DNA of 64,000 nucleotides, taken from Marinosulfonomonas sp. (GTDB taxonomy: Bacteria; Pseudomonadota; Alphaproteobacteria; Rhodobacterales; Rhodobacteraceae). Location: positions 29,034 to 93,033 of the forward strand of contig JALSRG010000118.1 of NCBI GenBank assembly GCA_026984915.1. Direction: 5' to 3'. A model generated the notes under the pieces. It saw nothing but the letters and a program-made list of their open reading frames with translations, was not told the origin of the DNA and ran no database searches. Made by a program: the position numbers and the translations under genes. Of the stretch, positions 55,065 to 64,000 are shown one piece after another. Position 1 is the first letter of the stretch. Each line of letters starts with the position of its first letter.

Positions 55065-56945
55065 ATGTTTCACGTGAAACAATGGGATTATGATGTTTTG
55101 GTTGTTGGCGGCGGACATGCGGGCGCAGAGGCGGCTCATGCGGCAGCACGGGTAGGTGCGCGTACCGCCCTGATAACCCTTTCCAAGGCCGATCTCGGCG
55201 TTATGTCTTGCAACCCGGCAATTGGCGGGCTGGGCAAGGGGCATCTTGTGCGGGAAATCGACGCGCTGGATGGAGTCATGGCGCGTGTCGCCGACAGGGC
55301 CGGTATCCAGTTTCGGCTGTTGAACCGGACAAAAGGCCCTGCTGTTCAGGGGCCAAGGGCACAGGCGGATCGAAAAATCTTTCGGCAAGTGATGCAAGAA
55401 GAAACGGCGGCAGTTTCCAATCTGGATGTTCTGGAAGCAGAAGTTGCAGACCTGATACTGGACGGCTGCCGTGTTGTCGGCGTCGTTCTGTCGGATGGCT
55501 CGGAATGTTCCGCCAGAGCCGTTATTCTTACAACCGGTACGTTTTTGCGTGGACAGGTGCATATAGGAAACCGGTCAACACCGGGCGGCAGGATGGGTGA
55601 CAGGCCCTCGGTCCGGCTGGCAGAACGTATTGAGGATATGGGATTTTCGCTAAGCCGCCTTAAAACGGGAACACCCCCGAGGTTGGATGGAAAGACGATT
55701 GACTGGGATATTCTGGAGGTCCAGCCCGGCGACCAGGAACCCGTTATGTTTTCCTTTCTGCACAGTGCACCATTTGTTCGCCAGGTGACCTGCGGAATAA
55801 CGCATACAAATTCGCAAACGCATGAAATCATTCGGGAAAACATAGAACTATCATCGATGTACGGGGGTTATATTGGTGGTGTTGGCCCGCGATATTGCCC
55901 ATCAATCGAAGACAAGGTTGTACGGTTTTCGGATAAGACATCACATCAAGTGTTTCTGGAGCCAGAGGGGCTGGGGGATGATACGATCTACCCAAACGGG
56001 ATATCCACTTCGCTGCCGCAGGAGGTCCAGAAAGCCTATGTTCAATCGATCAAGGGATTGGAAAACGCGAGGATTCTACAGCCGGGTTACGCTATCGAGT
56101 ACGATTACATTGATCCGCGCTCACTTGGCTCCGGCCTGGGCGTGAAGGATTTTCCGGGGTTGTTTCTGGCTGGTCAGATAAACGGCACAACCGGATATGA
56201 GGAGGCTGCCGCGCAAGGCTTGGTGGCCGGGCTGAACGCGGCCCGCGCCGCAAAGGATATGGAAGAGATCATTTTCAGCCGGTCAAACTCCTATATTGGT
56301 GTGTTGATTGATGATCTTGTGACCCATGGCGTCAGTGAACCCTACAGGATGTTTACGTCACGCGCCGAATTTCGGCTTTCGCTGCGCGCAGATAATGCCG
56401 ACCAGCGCCTGACGCCAATTGGAATGGAAGTTGGGCTGGTCAAAGAGCGCCGAAAAAGTGCATTCATAGAAAAGATGGAGGCGCTTAATTCTGCAAAAGC
56501 GCGCCTTAAGTCACATAAATTTACACCAAACCAGTTGAATGAGGCGGGCATAAAGGTACGCCAGGATGGAAATCTACGGCATGGGATCGATGTTTTGGCC
56601 TTTCCCTCTGTATCGTTTGAGAATCTTGTCGTTCTGGATCCTGATCTTGAGAGCACACCTCTTCAGATTCGGCGTCAGTTGGAACGCGAAGCGTTGTATG
56701 TCCATTATATTGACCGACAGAAGCGAGAGATCGCGGCTGTCACAAGGGATGAAGCCTTTGAAATTCCAGTAGACTTCAACTATGCCAACCTGAGCGGCCT
56801 TTCAAATGAGCTTCGATTGAAGCTGAGCAAGATTCGACCGAAAACACTAGGTCAGGCAAGCCGTATAGAGGGGATCACACCTGCGGCCCTTACGCTTATT
56901 CTTGGAAAGCTGCGCCAATTGGAGAGCAGGCGTGCAGTGAGATGA
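55065..56945 (+). CDS. mnmG: tRNA uridine-5-carboxymethylaminomethyl synthase MnmG (GidA)
   Basis: The FAD-dependent partner of MnmE. The 626-residue protein has FAD-binding [19 protein letters not shown], the segment [14 protein letters not shown] with a cysteine, the motif [17 protein letters not shown] with the second cysteine, and the C-terminal helical domain [12 protein letters not shown]. The start codon and first residues (MFHVKQ) are encoded inside a parS palindrome. The stop overlaps rsmG by ATGA. Confidence 0.97.
   Translation: MFHVKQWDYDVLVVGGGHAGAEAAHAAARVGARTALITLSKADLGVMSCNPAIGGLGKGHLVREIDALDGVMARVADRAGIQFRLLNRTKGPAVQGPRAQADRKIFRQVMQEETAAVSNLDVLEAEVADLILDGCRVVGVVLSDGSECSARAVILTTGTFLRGQVHIGNRSTPGGRMGDRPSVRLAERIEDMGFSLSRLKTGTPPRLDGKTIDWDILEVQPGDQEPVMFSFLHSAPFVRQVTCGITHTNSQTHEIIRENIELSSMYGGYIGGVGPRYCPSIEDKVVRFSDKTSHQVFLEPEGLGDDTIYPNGISTSLPQEVQKAYVQSIKGLENARILQPGYAIEYDYIDPRSLGSGLGVKDFPGLFLAGQINGTTGYEEAAAQGLVAGLNAARAAKDMEEIIFSRSNSYIGVLIDDLVTHGVSEPYRMFTSRAEFRLSLRADNADQRLTPIGMEVGLVKERRKSAFIEKMEALNSAKARLKSHKFTPNQLNEAGIKVRQDGNLRHGIDVLAFPSVSFENLVVLDPDLESTPLQIRRQLEREALYVHYIDRQKREIAAVTRDEAFEIPVDFNYANLSGLSNELRLKLSKIRPKTLGQASRIEGITPAALTLILGKLRQLESRRAVR
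55066..55081. other. parS: parS site 1 (ParB-binding centromere)
   Basis: A perfect 16-bp palindrome TGTTTCACGTGAAACA, identical to the universal bacterial parS consensus. It starts one base into the mnmG coding sequence, so its first two bases complete the ATG. It lies about 3.3 kb right of the predicted oriC and 3.3 kb before parB. Confidence 0.95.
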
Positions 56946-57571
56946 AGCTGGAAGGGCGCGAGAATTTTCAAAGGCAATTCAATGTTTCACGTGAAACAAT
57001 GGAAAAGCTGGATATTTTTGTAAGGCTTCTGGAAAAGTGGAACCCGCATATAAATCTGGTTTCTAAAACGTCACTTGGCCAAGTATGGATGCGGCACATC
57101 GCGGATTCTGCTCAACTTTTCGAAATTGGCGGGCTGGAAGCAGGAAGCTGGACAGATTTTGGCAGCGGTGGCGGGTTTCCTGGTATCGTTCTTTCTATTC
57201 TTTCTTCGGTAAACGGCAAAAATACACGGTTTACCCTGGTAGAAAGCGATGTTCGCAAAGCATCTTTTCTAAAAACAGTTCTGCGAGATGTGGAAATTTC
57301 TGCAAATGTCATCAGTGACCGAATTGAAACCATTCCGCCTCTGGCACAGGATCGGGTGTCGGCTAGGGCACTGGCGCCGCTTTCCCGGTTGTTATCCTAT
57401 GCAGCACGCCATCTAAAGGTAGACGGTAAGGCGGTTTTCCCAAAAGGCGCTCATGCAGACCAGGAACTGGAAACAGCTCTTGCCTCTTGGCGGTTTGAAG
57501 TGGAAAAGTTTCCCAGTAAGTCAGATCCGTCTGGCGTGATTCTAAGGCTTGGAGCAATTGAACATGTCTGA
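56942..57571 (+). CDS. rsmG: 16S rRNA (guanine-527-N7)-methyltransferase RsmG (GidB)
   Basis: RsmG methylates N7 of G527 in 16S rRNA; loss gives low-level streptomycin resistance. The 209-residue SAM-dependent enzyme has [21 protein letters not shown] and [13 protein letters not shown] loop [12 protein letters not shown] and [13 protein letters not shown]. The VSRET segment is encoded by a parS palindrome. It is coupled to mnmG at the start and overlaps parA by 8 bp at the end. Confidence 0.96.
   Translation: MKLEGRENFQRQFNVSRETMEKLDIFVRLLEKWNPHINLVSKTSLGQVWMRHIADSAQLFEIGGLEAGSWTDFGSGGGFPGIVLSILSSVNGKNTRFTLVESDVRKASFLKTVLRDVEISANVISDRIETIPPLAQDRVSARALAPLSRLLSYAARHLKVDGKAVFPKGAHADQELETALASWRFEVEKFPSKSDPSGVILRLGAIEHV
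56983..56998. other. parS: parS site 2 (ParB-binding centromere)
   Basis: A second perfect copy of TGTTTCACGTGAAACA, inside the 5' coding part of rsmG and 1.9 kb from site 1. Both lie on the right side of the predicted origin, which would let ParB load and spread on the mnmG-rsmG-parAB segment. I found no third perfect copy in the window. Confidence 0.95.
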
Positions 57572-58385
57572 TCCCACGCGCCCAAAGGGACCAAAGATTA
57601 TTGCCGTTGCAAACCAAAAAGGCGGCGTCGGTAAAACCACGACAACCATTAATCTGGGCGCCGCATTGGCCAAAGAGGGGTTTAGTGTGTTGCTGGTTGA
57701 TCTGGATCCACAAGGGAATGCATCGACCGGGTTGGGTATTGGGAATGAAACGCGTGAACTGAACACCTATGATCTATTGTTGGGAGATGCTCAACTATCT
57801 GATATTATACAAGAAACTGATGTTAAGGGGCTTAGTATAATTCCGGCAACAACGGATCTTAGTTCAGCTGATATGGAGCTGATTTCAAACGAAAAACGCA
57901 GTTTTCTGTTGCATGACGCATTACACCAGCCGGCAATTGATGCATTTTCTTATGACTATGTTCTGATCGACTGCCCGCCGTCGCTGAATCTGTTGACGGT
58001 GAATGCCATGGTTGCGGCAGATTCCCTGCTGGTGCCGCTACAGAGCGAGTTTTTCGCTTTGGAAGGCTTGTCACAGTTAATGCTGACCAAGCGGCAAATC
58101 GAAAAAACAGCGAACAAGAATCTGCGGTACGAAGGTATCGTTCTGACGATGTACGACAGCCGTAACAATCTCTCGCGACAGGTTGAGGCGGACGCGCGGG
58201 CGAATTTGGGTGATATGGTTTTCAAAACCGTCATTCCGCGTAACGTCAGAGTTAGCGAGGCGCCGTCTTTTGGCATGCCGGTATTGGACTATGACCCAAA
58301 ATCCAAGGGAAGCAAGGCATATAGACGGCTGGCCCGCGAAATCTCGGGGAGAAACAGACAGATAAGAAAGGCAGTGGGAGGCTGA
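57564..58385 (+). CDS. parA: Chromosome-partitioning ATPase ParA
   Basis: ParA forms ATP-dependent DNA-bound gradients that pull ParB-parS complexes. The 273-residue protein has deviant Walker A KGGVGKTT (19-26), VDLDPQGNASTGLG, and YVLIDCPPSLNLLTVNAM (Walker B). The ATG at 57564 is preceded by GGAG; a TTG at 57549 is less likely. It is followed by parB one base after its stop. Confidence 0.96.
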   Translation: MSDPTRPKGPKIIAVANQKGGVGKTTTTINLGAALAKEGFSVLLVDLDPQGNASTGLGIGNETRELNTYDLLLGDAQLSDIIQETDVKGLSIIPATTDLSSADMELISNEKRSFLLHDALHQPAIDAFSYDYVLIDCPPSLNLLTVNAMVAADSLLVPLQSEFFALEGLSQLMLTKRQIEKTANKNLRYEGIVLTMYDSRNNLSRQVEADARANLGDMVFKTVIPRNVRVSEAPSFGMPVLDYDPKSKGSKAYRRLAREISGRNRQIRKAVGG

Positions 58386-58386
58386 T

Positions 58387-59280
58387 ATGGCAGATAAGAA
58401 ATCAGAGAAACGCGGCTTGGGGCGCGGCTTGTCGGCGCTAATGGGTGATGTCGGAGCGGATTCCCAGCGCGTGCGCGATAGCGGGCCACAGCAAGCCGAC
58501 CGGAAAATTCCGATTGAAAGAATAAAGCCAAACCCGGACCAGCCCCGGCGGGATTTCGACAAGGATGAATTACAGGATCTCGCGGCCTCGATCAGGGAAA
58601 AGGGTGTCATTCAACCGCTTATTCTCAGGAAAAGTGGTGGCGGCAGCGATGACTATGAAATAGTTGCCGGGGAACGCCGCTGGCGTGCCGCACAGATCGC
58701 GCAACTGCATGAAGTGCCAGCCCTTATCCGCGATTATACAGATACAGAAGTCCTGGAAATTGCGATTATTGAAAATGTGCAGCGTTCTGATCTCAACCCG
58801 GTGGAAGAGGCAACCGGGTATCGTCAACTGATGGACCGCTTTGGTCATACCCAGGAAAAACTGGCAGAGGCGCTGGGAAAAAGCCGAAGCCATATCGCCA
58901 ATCTGTTGCGATTGCTGAATCTTCCGGATGAGGTGCTTGACTATCTTCGGAGTGGAAAGCTGACGTCTGGCCATGCGCGCGCCCTGATTACGGCCGAAAA
59001 CCCGGCAGAATTGGCACGAAAAGTTATTAGCAAAGGCCTTTCGGTACGTGAGACCGAGAGGCTTGTCAAAGCGCCGGTGAAAAAGAAAAATCTTGTTGCC
59101 AGAGAACCGGAAAAGAAAGACGCGGATACTCGCGCCCTGGAAGAGGATCTTTCAGCCAATCTGGGGATGAAGGTTGTTATAAATCACCCGCCAAACGGTG
59201 AGGGCGGTAAGGTGGTAATATCTTATAAGTCATTGGAACAATTGGATGATTTATGCAGAATGCTTTCGTCTATGCATTAG
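58387..59280 (+). CDS. parB: Chromosome-partitioning protein ParB (CTP-dependent clamp)
   Basis: ParB binds parS and slides as a CTP-gated clamp. The 297-residue protein starts with RGLGRGLSALMGD, which includes the ParA-activating segment. The CTP-binding boxes GERRWRAA (95-102) and ENVQRSDLNP (from 129) are intact. The parS-reading helix-turn-helix is in LAEALGKSRSHIANLLRLL. A C-terminal dimer domain ends DDLCRMLSSMH. It overlaps the convergent DUF454 gene by 11 bp. Confidence 0.96.
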   Translation: MADKKSEKRGLGRGLSALMGDVGADSQRVRDSGPQQADRKIPIERIKPNPDQPRRDFDKDELQDLAASIREKGVIQPLILRKSGGGSDDYEIVAGERRWRAAQIAQLHEVPALIRDYTDTEVLEIAIIENVQRSDLNPVEEATGYRQLMDRFGHTQEKLAEALGKSRSHIANLLRLLNLPDEVLDYLRSGKLTSGHARALITAENPAELARKVISKGLSVRETERLVKAPVKKKNLVAREPEKKDADTRALEEDLSANLGMKVVINHPPNGEGGKVVISYKSLEQLDDLCRMLSSMH

Positions 59281-59623
59281 GTCGTGTCCAGATGAAGAGC
59301 AGCACGAGGCAAAGAACCGCAGCCTGAACAATCAGCAAGGATGTACGTAATCCCAAGGCAAGCGACACGGAAAAGGTCAGTATGATAGAAATGCTGGCCA
59401 GGTACTTTGCCCGGCTGTTAATGGCTCCGCTTTCCTGCCATTGCCGAATTGGGGTTCCAAATCTTGGATGTTGCAGCAACCATGTGTGTAACCGATCCGA
59501 AGATTTCGCAAAACAATAGGCGGCAAGCAAAACCAGAGGAACGGTTGGCAGCAAAGGCACAAATGCACCCACAGCCCCAAGGCCAAAAGACAGAATGCCG
59601 AGTGTCAGCCAGATGATCTGCAC
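59270..59623 (-). CDS. DUF454 (YbaN-like) small membrane protein
   Basis: A 117-residue inner-membrane protein with hydrophobic segments at about 3-38 (LGILSFGLGAVGAFVPLLPT, VPLVLLAAYCFAK) and 74-112. The family motif GAVGAFVPLLPTVPLVLLAA and FGTPIRQWQESGAI are typical of DUF454. Function unknown. It begins directly after the hemW stop and is last in the rph-rdgB-hemW operon. Confidence 0.88.
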   Translation of the reverse strand: MQIIWLTLGILSFGLGAVGAFVPLLPTVPLVLLAAYCFAKSSDRLHTWLLQHPRFGTPIRQWQESGAINSRAKYLASISIILTFSVSLALGLRTSLLIVQAAVLCLVLLFIWTRPNA

Positions 59624-60784
59624 CTAATCCCCTATCAGTTCCCGCAATACGGCGTTGAGCAAAATGCGGCCTCTTTGAGTGGTGTATAGCCGGTCATCTT
59701 GCGCTCTTAACAAATGAATATCAATTAACATATTGAATTTATTAGATAACTTTTCGGCCCTGTTCAGATCAAGGTATCGTTTTATGGAAACCCCTTCAGA
59801 TAAACGCAAGCCCATCATCAGATATTCATTCGCCTGATCCAAACCGGTCAGAGGTACAATATTCTGATCACCTGCACCGTTTTCAAACACCGAGCGGAGC
59901 CATTGCCCGGGGTTTTTCACCGCCTCTGTTGCCCACCGCTGACCGGACAGCGTCAACCTGCCATGCGCGCCCGGACCAATACCGGCATAATCACCGTACC
60001 GCCAGTATATCAGATTATGCCGGGATTCGCCCCCTGGCCCGGCGTGGTTGGATACCTCATAAGCGCACATCCCGGCTTTATCACATAAATCCTGTGTCAG
60101 TTCGTACATGTTTGCAGCCAGATCCTCGCCGGGCAAACCGCTGAGCTGTCCAGTCTTGTGGCGTTCACCAAAAACGGTGCCGTCCTCAATTGTCAGCTGA
60201 TAAAGCGACAGATGATCATCCGCCAGCTCCAGCGCAGTTTGCAACTCTGCGCCCCAGTCCTGCAGGCTTTGGCCCTGCCGGGCATAGATCAGATCAAAAC
60301 TGACACGCTCGAACGCAGAGCGGGCGATTTCCAGCGCCTCGCGCGCCTCGCTTGCCGTGTGCATTCTTCCCAATCGCCTGAGATCATGGTCATTAAACGC
60401 CTGTATTCCGACGGATACACGGTTTACCCCGACCGAGCGGTAATCCCTGAAACGACCAGCTTCGACAGAAGTCGGATTTGCCTCTAGCGTGATTTCGCAA
60501 TCATTTGCCATCGGCCAGGTTTTGCGCGCCATCTCCAGAATGTCGTTGACCAGGTTCGGGTCCATCAGGCTGGGTGTACCACCGCCAAAATAAATGGTTT
60601 GCAAAACGCGCGGGCCGGTCAGTTTGCCCACCCTGGCTATTTCCAGAAGATAAGCCCTGGCCCATTCGGTCTGGTCAATGCTGTTTGCGACATGCGAATT
60701 GAAATCGCAATACGGGCATTTTGACTGACAGAACGGCCAGTGAATATAGAGGCCAAAGCCGCCATTTTGCCAATCTTCACTCAA
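59624..60784 (-). CDS. hemW: Radical-SAM heme chaperone HemW
   Basis: HemW is a radical-SAM-fold protein that binds heme and delivers it to target proteins; older records call it oxygen-independent coproporphyrinogen III oxidase-like. The 386-residue protein has the cluster motif CQSKCPYC (Cys19, Cys23, Cys26), IYFGGGTPSLM, and a C-terminal domain. It lacks the extra N-terminal residues of true HemN, so HemW is the better name. It overlaps rdgB by 8 bp. Confidence 0.93.
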   Translation of the reverse strand: MSEDWQNGGFGLYIHWPFCQSKCPYCDFNSHVANSIDQTEWARAYLLEIARVGKLTGPRVLQTIYFGGGTPSLMDPNLVNDILEMARKTWPMANDCEITLEANPTSVEAGRFRDYRSVGVNRVSVGIQAFNDHDLRRLGRMHTASEAREALEIARSAFERVSFDLIYARQGQSLQDWGAELQTALELADDHLSLYQLTIEDGTVFGERHKTGQLSGLPGEDLAANMYELTQDLCDKAGMCAYEVSNHAGPGGESRHNLIYWRYGDYAGIGPGAHGRLTLSGQRWATEAVKNPGQWLRSVFENGAGDQNIVPLTGLDQANEYLMMGLRLSEGVSIKRYLDLNRAEKLSNKFNMLIDIHLLRAQDDRLYTTQRGRILLNAVLRELIGD

Positions 60785-61385
60785 AACAGGCAGATACGAA
60801 TTTTTGAAAGGCGTCCGCGCGATGGCTCATGGTTTTCTTGCGGTCCGGATCCATTTCACCAAAGGTTTCGCTGTTGCCGAGAGGTTGAAACATCGGGTCA
60901 AATCCGAAGCCTTTATTGCCGCGCATGGGCCATACCAGTTGGCCATCGACCCGGCCTTCAAAAACCATATCACGCCCGTCGGGCCAGGCCAGACATAAGG
61001 TGCAGAGAAAAGAGGCAAGCCTTGGCTCTGGTGCATCATGCTCTTCCAACAATGTCCAGACCTTTTTCATTGCCAGTGAAAAATCACGTCCCTTCGGGGT
61101 TTCCGCCCAATCGGCCGTATGCACGCCCGGTTCATTATTCAGGGCGGGAACGATCAGCCCGCTATCATCGGCCAAGGCCGGAAGGTTGGTTGCCTTTGCC
61201 GCAAAATGGGCCTTTATTCTGGCGTTTCCAACAAATGTTTCTTCGGTTTCCTCGGGCTGATCGAGGCCAAGCTCTCCGGCGGAAACCAGCGAAACGCCAT
61301 AGGGTTCCAGCATTTCGCGAAACTCGTGCAATTTGCCAGAATTATGGGTTGCAATGACAAGTTTTTCGTCTCTAATCCGGCGCAT
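60777..61385 (-). CDS. rdgB: XTP/dITP pyrophosphatase RdgB
   Basis: RdgB removes deaminated purine nucleotides (dITP, XTP) from the pool. The 202-residue protein has VIATHNSGKLHEFREML, ALADDSGLIVPAL, and GFGFDPMFQPLG, with SHRADAFQKF at the end. It is directly behind rph (adjacent stop/start) and before hemW. Confidence 0.95.
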   Translation of the reverse strand: MRRIRDEKLVIATHNSGKLHEFREMLEPYGVSLVSAGELGLDQPEETEETFVGNARIKAHFAAKATNLPALADDSGLIVPALNNEPGVHTADWAETPKGRDFSLAMKKVWTLLEEHDAPEPRLASFLCTLCLAWPDGRDMVFEGRVDGQLVWPMRGNKGFGFDPMFQPLGNSETFGEMDPDRKKTMSHRADAFQKFVSACFE

Positions 61386-62096
61386 TTAGCTGATCACAGA
61401 CTTTTGCGCGGCAACCAGTTCGTCAATACCCTTTTCGGCCAGATCCAGTAGTTCGTTCATTTGCTCGCGGGAATAGGTTGAGCCTTCGGCCGACATTTGA
61501 ACCTCGATCAGCTTCTTGCTGCCGGTCAGAACAAAATTGCCGTCAACGCCGGCTTCGCTGTCTTCCGGGTAGTCAAGATCAAGCACAGGCTGGCCCGCAT
61601 AAATGCCACAACTGACCGCGGCAACATGATCTGTCAGCGGGTCGGTGATGATATCACCGGCTTTCATCAGTTTGTTTACAGCCAGACGCAAAGCAACCCA
61701 GCCACCGGTAATGGCGGCGCAACGCGTGCCACCATCAGCCTGAATAACGTCACAATCAACGGTGATCTGACGCTCGCCCATGGCAACACGGTCCACCCCG
61801 GCCCGAAGACTGCGGCCAATAAGGCGCTGGATTTCCTGTGTTCGCCCGGACTGGCCGTTTTTGGCCTCGCGCCGCATTCTGGTGTTCGTGGCACGGGGCA
61901 GCATGCCATATTCCGCCGTGACCCAGCCCAGGCCGGAATTGCGCAGAAAGGGAGGAACGCGTTCTTCAACACTGGCGGTGCATAAAACATGGGTATCACC
62001 ACATTTTATCAGACAACTGCCTTCCGCGTGCCTGGTTATGCCTGTTTCGATTGAAATGGGGCGCATTTCATCTACATTTCTACCAGAAGGGCGCAT
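61386..62096 (-). CDS. rph: Ribonuclease PH
   Basis: A phosphorolytic 3' exonuclease that matures tRNA ends. The 236-residue protein begins [18 protein letters not shown], has [18 protein letters not shown], and the phosphate-binding [18 protein letters not shown]. The ATG at 62096 has AAGGAA upstream; a frame to 62213 is open but runs into the divergent hrcA region. It is first of the four-gene minus operon, divergent from hrcA. Confidence 0.96.
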   Translation of the reverse strand: MRPSGRNVDEMRPISIETGITRHAEGSCLIKCGDTHVLCTASVEERVPPFLRNSGLGWVTAEYGMLPRATNTRMRREAKNGQSGRTQEIQRLIGRSLRAGVDRVAMGERQITVDCDVIQADGGTRCAAITGGWVALRLAVNKLMKAGDIITDPLTDHVAAVSCGIYAGQPVLDLDYPEDSEAGVDGNFVLTGSKKLIEVQMSAEGSTYSREQMNELLDLAEKGIDELVAAQKSVIS

Positions 62097-62214
62097 TGGT
62101 TTTCCTTTGTGTAAGGGTTTGGGGTCAGATACTCCTGCACCTATATAAAAGGCAAGGCTGATTGATGCTCTGGCTGCAGCGTCTTTAGTGGGTAAGATGG
62201 AGAAAGCTGTCATA

Positions 62215-63291
62215 ATGAGTGACGGATCAGAACTTTTTGAACAGATGAACGATCGAAGCCGCGAGGTCTTTCGCTTGTTGGTCGAGGGCTATCTTGAAAC
62301 AGGAGATCCGGTCGGCTCGCGGACCTTGACCCGTAGCCTGAGCGAAAAAGTCAGCGCAGCAACCGTGCGGAATGTGATGCAGGATCTGGAGTATCTCGGA
62401 TTGCTGGAGTCGCCGCATGTATCGGCCGGCCGGGTTCCGACCCATCTTGGACTGAGGCTTTTTGTCGACGGGCTGCTTGAGGTTGTCGATCTTGATGCCG
62501 AGGAAAAGGAAAAGCTGGAACAGACCCTGAGTCAGGCCGATGGCCGGGAAGACCGCGAAATCGGCTTGATGCTTGACCGGGTCGGCGCAGCCTTGTCCGG
62601 CCTGACGCATGGCGCCAGCCTGGTGCTTGCGCCAAAATACGAAGCGCCGATAAAACATATCGAATTTGTCAGCCTCGCACCGGATCGGGCGCTGGTTGTG
62701 CTGGTGTTTGCAGACGGCCATGTCGAGAACAGGGTTTTTTCACCCCCCGTCGGCCAAACCCCTTCCTCTCTGCGTGAGGCCGCAAACTTTCTTAATGCTT
62801 TGGCCGAAGGGCGCACGGTTTCGGAACTGAAACAGGTGGTCGCCAAAGAGATCAGCCAAAAGCGGCAAGAGCTGAATGATCTGGCGTGCAGCATGGTTGA
62901 AAACGGTATCGCCCTTTGGGAAAAAGAAGGCGATTCTTATGAAAGACTGATTGTCCGCGGTCGTTCGAATCTGCTGGATGACGAAGCCGAAGCCGAGGAT
63001 TTGGAGCGTATCCGCCGGCTGTTTGATGACCTGGAACGCAAGCGCGATATCGCAGAGTTTCTGGAGTTGACCGAAAAAGGGGACGGTGTCCGCATTTTTA
63101 TTGGCTCTGAGAACAAACTCTTTTCACTTTCCGGTTCATCTTTGGTTGTTTCTCCCTATATGAACAAAGACCGAAAAATTATTGGCGCGGTCGGGGTTAT
63201 CGGGCCAACTCGTCTGAACTACGGACGGATCGTTCCGATCGTGGATTATACGGCGCAGTTGGTGGGAAAACTGATCTCGGACCAAGGCTAG
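62215..63291 (+). CDS. hrcA: Heat-inducible transcription repressor HrcA
   Basis: HrcA represses groESL-type operons by binding CIRCE elements. The 358-residue protein has an N-terminal winged helix ([44 protein letters not shown]) and the GAF-like domain with [12 protein letters not shown], ending in the region [17 protein letters not shown]. No CIRCE copy (TTAGCACTC-N9-GAGTGCTAA) is seen before it. The start could be at 62188, 62197 or 62215; family alignment favours the last. grpE follows 10 bp later. Confidence 0.94.
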   Translation: MSDGSELFEQMNDRSREVFRLLVEGYLETGDPVGSRTLTRSLSEKVSAATVRNVMQDLEYLGLLESPHVSAGRVPTHLGLRLFVDGLLEVVDLDAEEKEKLEQTLSQADGREDREIGLMLDRVGAALSGLTHGASLVLAPKYEAPIKHIEFVSLAPDRALVVLVFADGHVENRVFSPPVGQTPSSLREAANFLNALAEGRTVSELKQVVAKEISQKRQELNDLACSMVENGIALWEKEGDSYERLIVRGRSNLLDDEAEAEDLERIRRLFDDLERKRDIAEFLELTEKGDGVRIFIGSENKLFSLSGSSLVVSPYMNKDRKIIGAVGVIGPTRLNYGRIVPIVDYTAQLVGKLISDQG

Positions 63292-63301
63292 AGGTAGAGA
63301 A

Positions 63302-63868
63302 ATGGCGAATGAACGAGACGAGAACTTTGGCGAAGAGCATCAGACGCTTGATCAGATGGCCGAAGAGGAAGTGGACTATGATGCGGAACCTGCCGAGCTG
63401 GAGCAGCTACGGCAGGAGCGGGATGAGTACAAAGATCGCTTTATGCGGGCCTTGGCTGATGCCGAGAATACCCGCAAACGCGGCGAGCGGGACCGGCGCG
63501 AGGCAGAGCAATACGGCGGATCAAAGCTCGCACGGGATATGCTGCCTGTTTATGACGGGCTGAAGCGCGCGATCGAAGCGGCAACAGACGAGCAGCGCGA
63601 ACAATCTGCAGCGCTGATCGAAGGTGTCGAACTGACGATGAAAGAGCTTTTGAAGGTTTTCGCGAAACACGGGATCACACTCATTGCCCCGCAAATCGGA
63701 GACCGGTTTGACCCACAGGTGCATCAGGCCATGTTCGAAGCTCCGGTACCACAAACCCAGGCAGGCGACATTATTCAGGTGAACAGTGATGGTTTCATGC
63801 TGCATGACCGTTTGTTGCGCCCGGCGCAGGTTGGCGTTTCGTCCACACCGAAACAGAAAAATGGCTAG
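63302..63868 (+). CDS. grpE: Nucleotide-exchange factor GrpE
   Basis: GrpE releases ADP from DnaK. The 188-residue protein has an acidic N-terminus, a long coiled coil (about 35-90, with DRFMRALADAENTRKR) and a beta domain with the signature FDPQVHQAMFEAPVPQ and GFMLHDRLLRPAQVGVS. It is co-encoded with hrcA, which fits heat-shock control; dnaK is not in the window. Confidence 0.96.
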   Translation: MANERDENFGEEHQTLDQMAEEEVDYDAEPAELEQLRQERDEYKDRFMRALADAENTRKRGERDRREAEQYGGSKLARDMLPVYDGLKRAIEAATDEQREQSAALIEGVELTMKELLKVFAKHGITLIAPQIGDRFDPQVHQAMFEAPVPQTQAGDIIQVNSDGFMLHDRLLRPAQVGVSSTPKQKNG

Positions 63869-63883
63869 GGCGTAGGCCTCAAG

Positions 63884-64000
63884 CTAACCATCCTCGACTA
63901 GGGATTTCAGTTCATAGATCAGTGACAGGGCCTGCTTTGGCGTCAGATCGTCAGGGCAGGTTTTCTTTATGCGGCTTTCCAGCTCTGAATCTGCAGCACT
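63884..64000 (-). CDS. mutS: DNA mismatch-repair protein MutS, C-terminal fragment
   Basis: The window ends in a minus-strand gene whose last 38 codons are visible. The peptide ends with LTPKQALSLIYELKSLVEDG, like the C-terminus of MutS, where a helix after an 'LTP..AL..LY.LK' motif closes the protein. It converges with grpE across 15 bp. The identification is from this short tail only. Confidence 0.7.
   Translation of the reverse strand, partial: SAADSELESRIKKTCPDDLTPKQALSLIYELKSLVEDG

Noticed and set aside
59624..60784. Oxygen-independent coproporphyrinogen III oxidase (HemN)
   Set aside because: The short N-terminus and context next to rdgB and rph fit HemW, which has no CPO activity.
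62097..62214. CIRCE operator before hrcA
   Set aside because: No TTAGCACTC/GAGTGCTAA inverted repeat is present in the gap.
1..64000. CRISPR array, insertion sequence, prophage, restriction or toxin-antitoxin system
   Set aside because: No spaced direct repeats, transposase, integrase, phage structural gene, methyltransferase of restriction type or toxin-antitoxin pair was recognised.

Overview
The window looks like origin-proximal chromosome of an alphaproteobacterium of the order Rhodobacterales (Roseobacter/Rhodobacter relatives). The evidence is gene content and order: a RegB/SenC/RegA redox-signalling cluster, AddAB rather than RecBCD, a hemD-Mic60-hemY heme cluster divergent from tsaD, a DUF2853 gene, and the block dnaQ-coaE-aroE-maf / hemJ-rho-mnmE-mnmG-rsmG-parA-parB. 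Nearly every gene is intact, tightly packed and of normal family length. I see no insertion sequence, prophage, CRISPR array or rRNA operon.

Layout. 1-1421: end of a flagellar operon (flgL, flgI) and a tRNA-Thr(CGU). 1464-5212 (minus): hemD, mic60, hemY, divergent from 5301-8055 (plus): tsaD, gpsA, a YciI-like gene and an EVE-domain gene. 8143-10196: DUF2853 gene, a possible small RNA, a CAP-domain protein and a small secreted protein. 10212-13000 (minus): yjbF-yjbH polysaccharide genes. 13145-21778: an AfuABC-type ABC transporter, a divergent response regulator and hybrid kinase, and a HAD phosphatase. I read this as an organophosphate (possibly sugar-phosphate) uptake module rather than an iron transporter. 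21734-23696 (minus): a sugar epimerase and an initiating sugar transferase. 24151-28392: ahcY, an HD hydrolase, a LysR regulator and a GNAT. 28462-31576: the lipoprotein/regA/senC and regB redox cluster. 31711-33303: a membrane PAS protein behind a palindromic CtrA-type site. 33344-42210: tsaE-amgK-murU-addB-addA and trxA. 42325-48802: hslVU, an alpha/beta-hydrolase lipoprotein, smr-mltA-tim44, fxsA and secB.

48804-59280 is the replication and segregation core. Genes dnaQ, coaE, aroE and maf run leftward and hemJ, rho, mnmE, mnmG, rsmG, parA and parB run rightward, diverging from an AT-rich non-coding stretch at 51515-51908 that carries six DnaA-box-like sequences. This is the likely oriC. 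Two perfect 16-bp parS palindromes lie 3.3 and 5.2 kb to its right. One contains the mnmG start codon; the other lies in the 5' coding part of rsmG. 59270-62096 (minus) is rph-rdgB-hemW-DUF454. 62215-63868 (plus) is hrcA-grpE, and the window ends in the 3' part of mutS (minus).

I found no clearly new defence or mobile system. The most interesting points are the origin/parS architecture, the probable mis-annotation risk of the AfuA-type transporter, a candidate small RNA at about 8143-8250, a perfect CtrA palindrome before the PAS protein, and a lipoprotein gene translationally coupled to regA.
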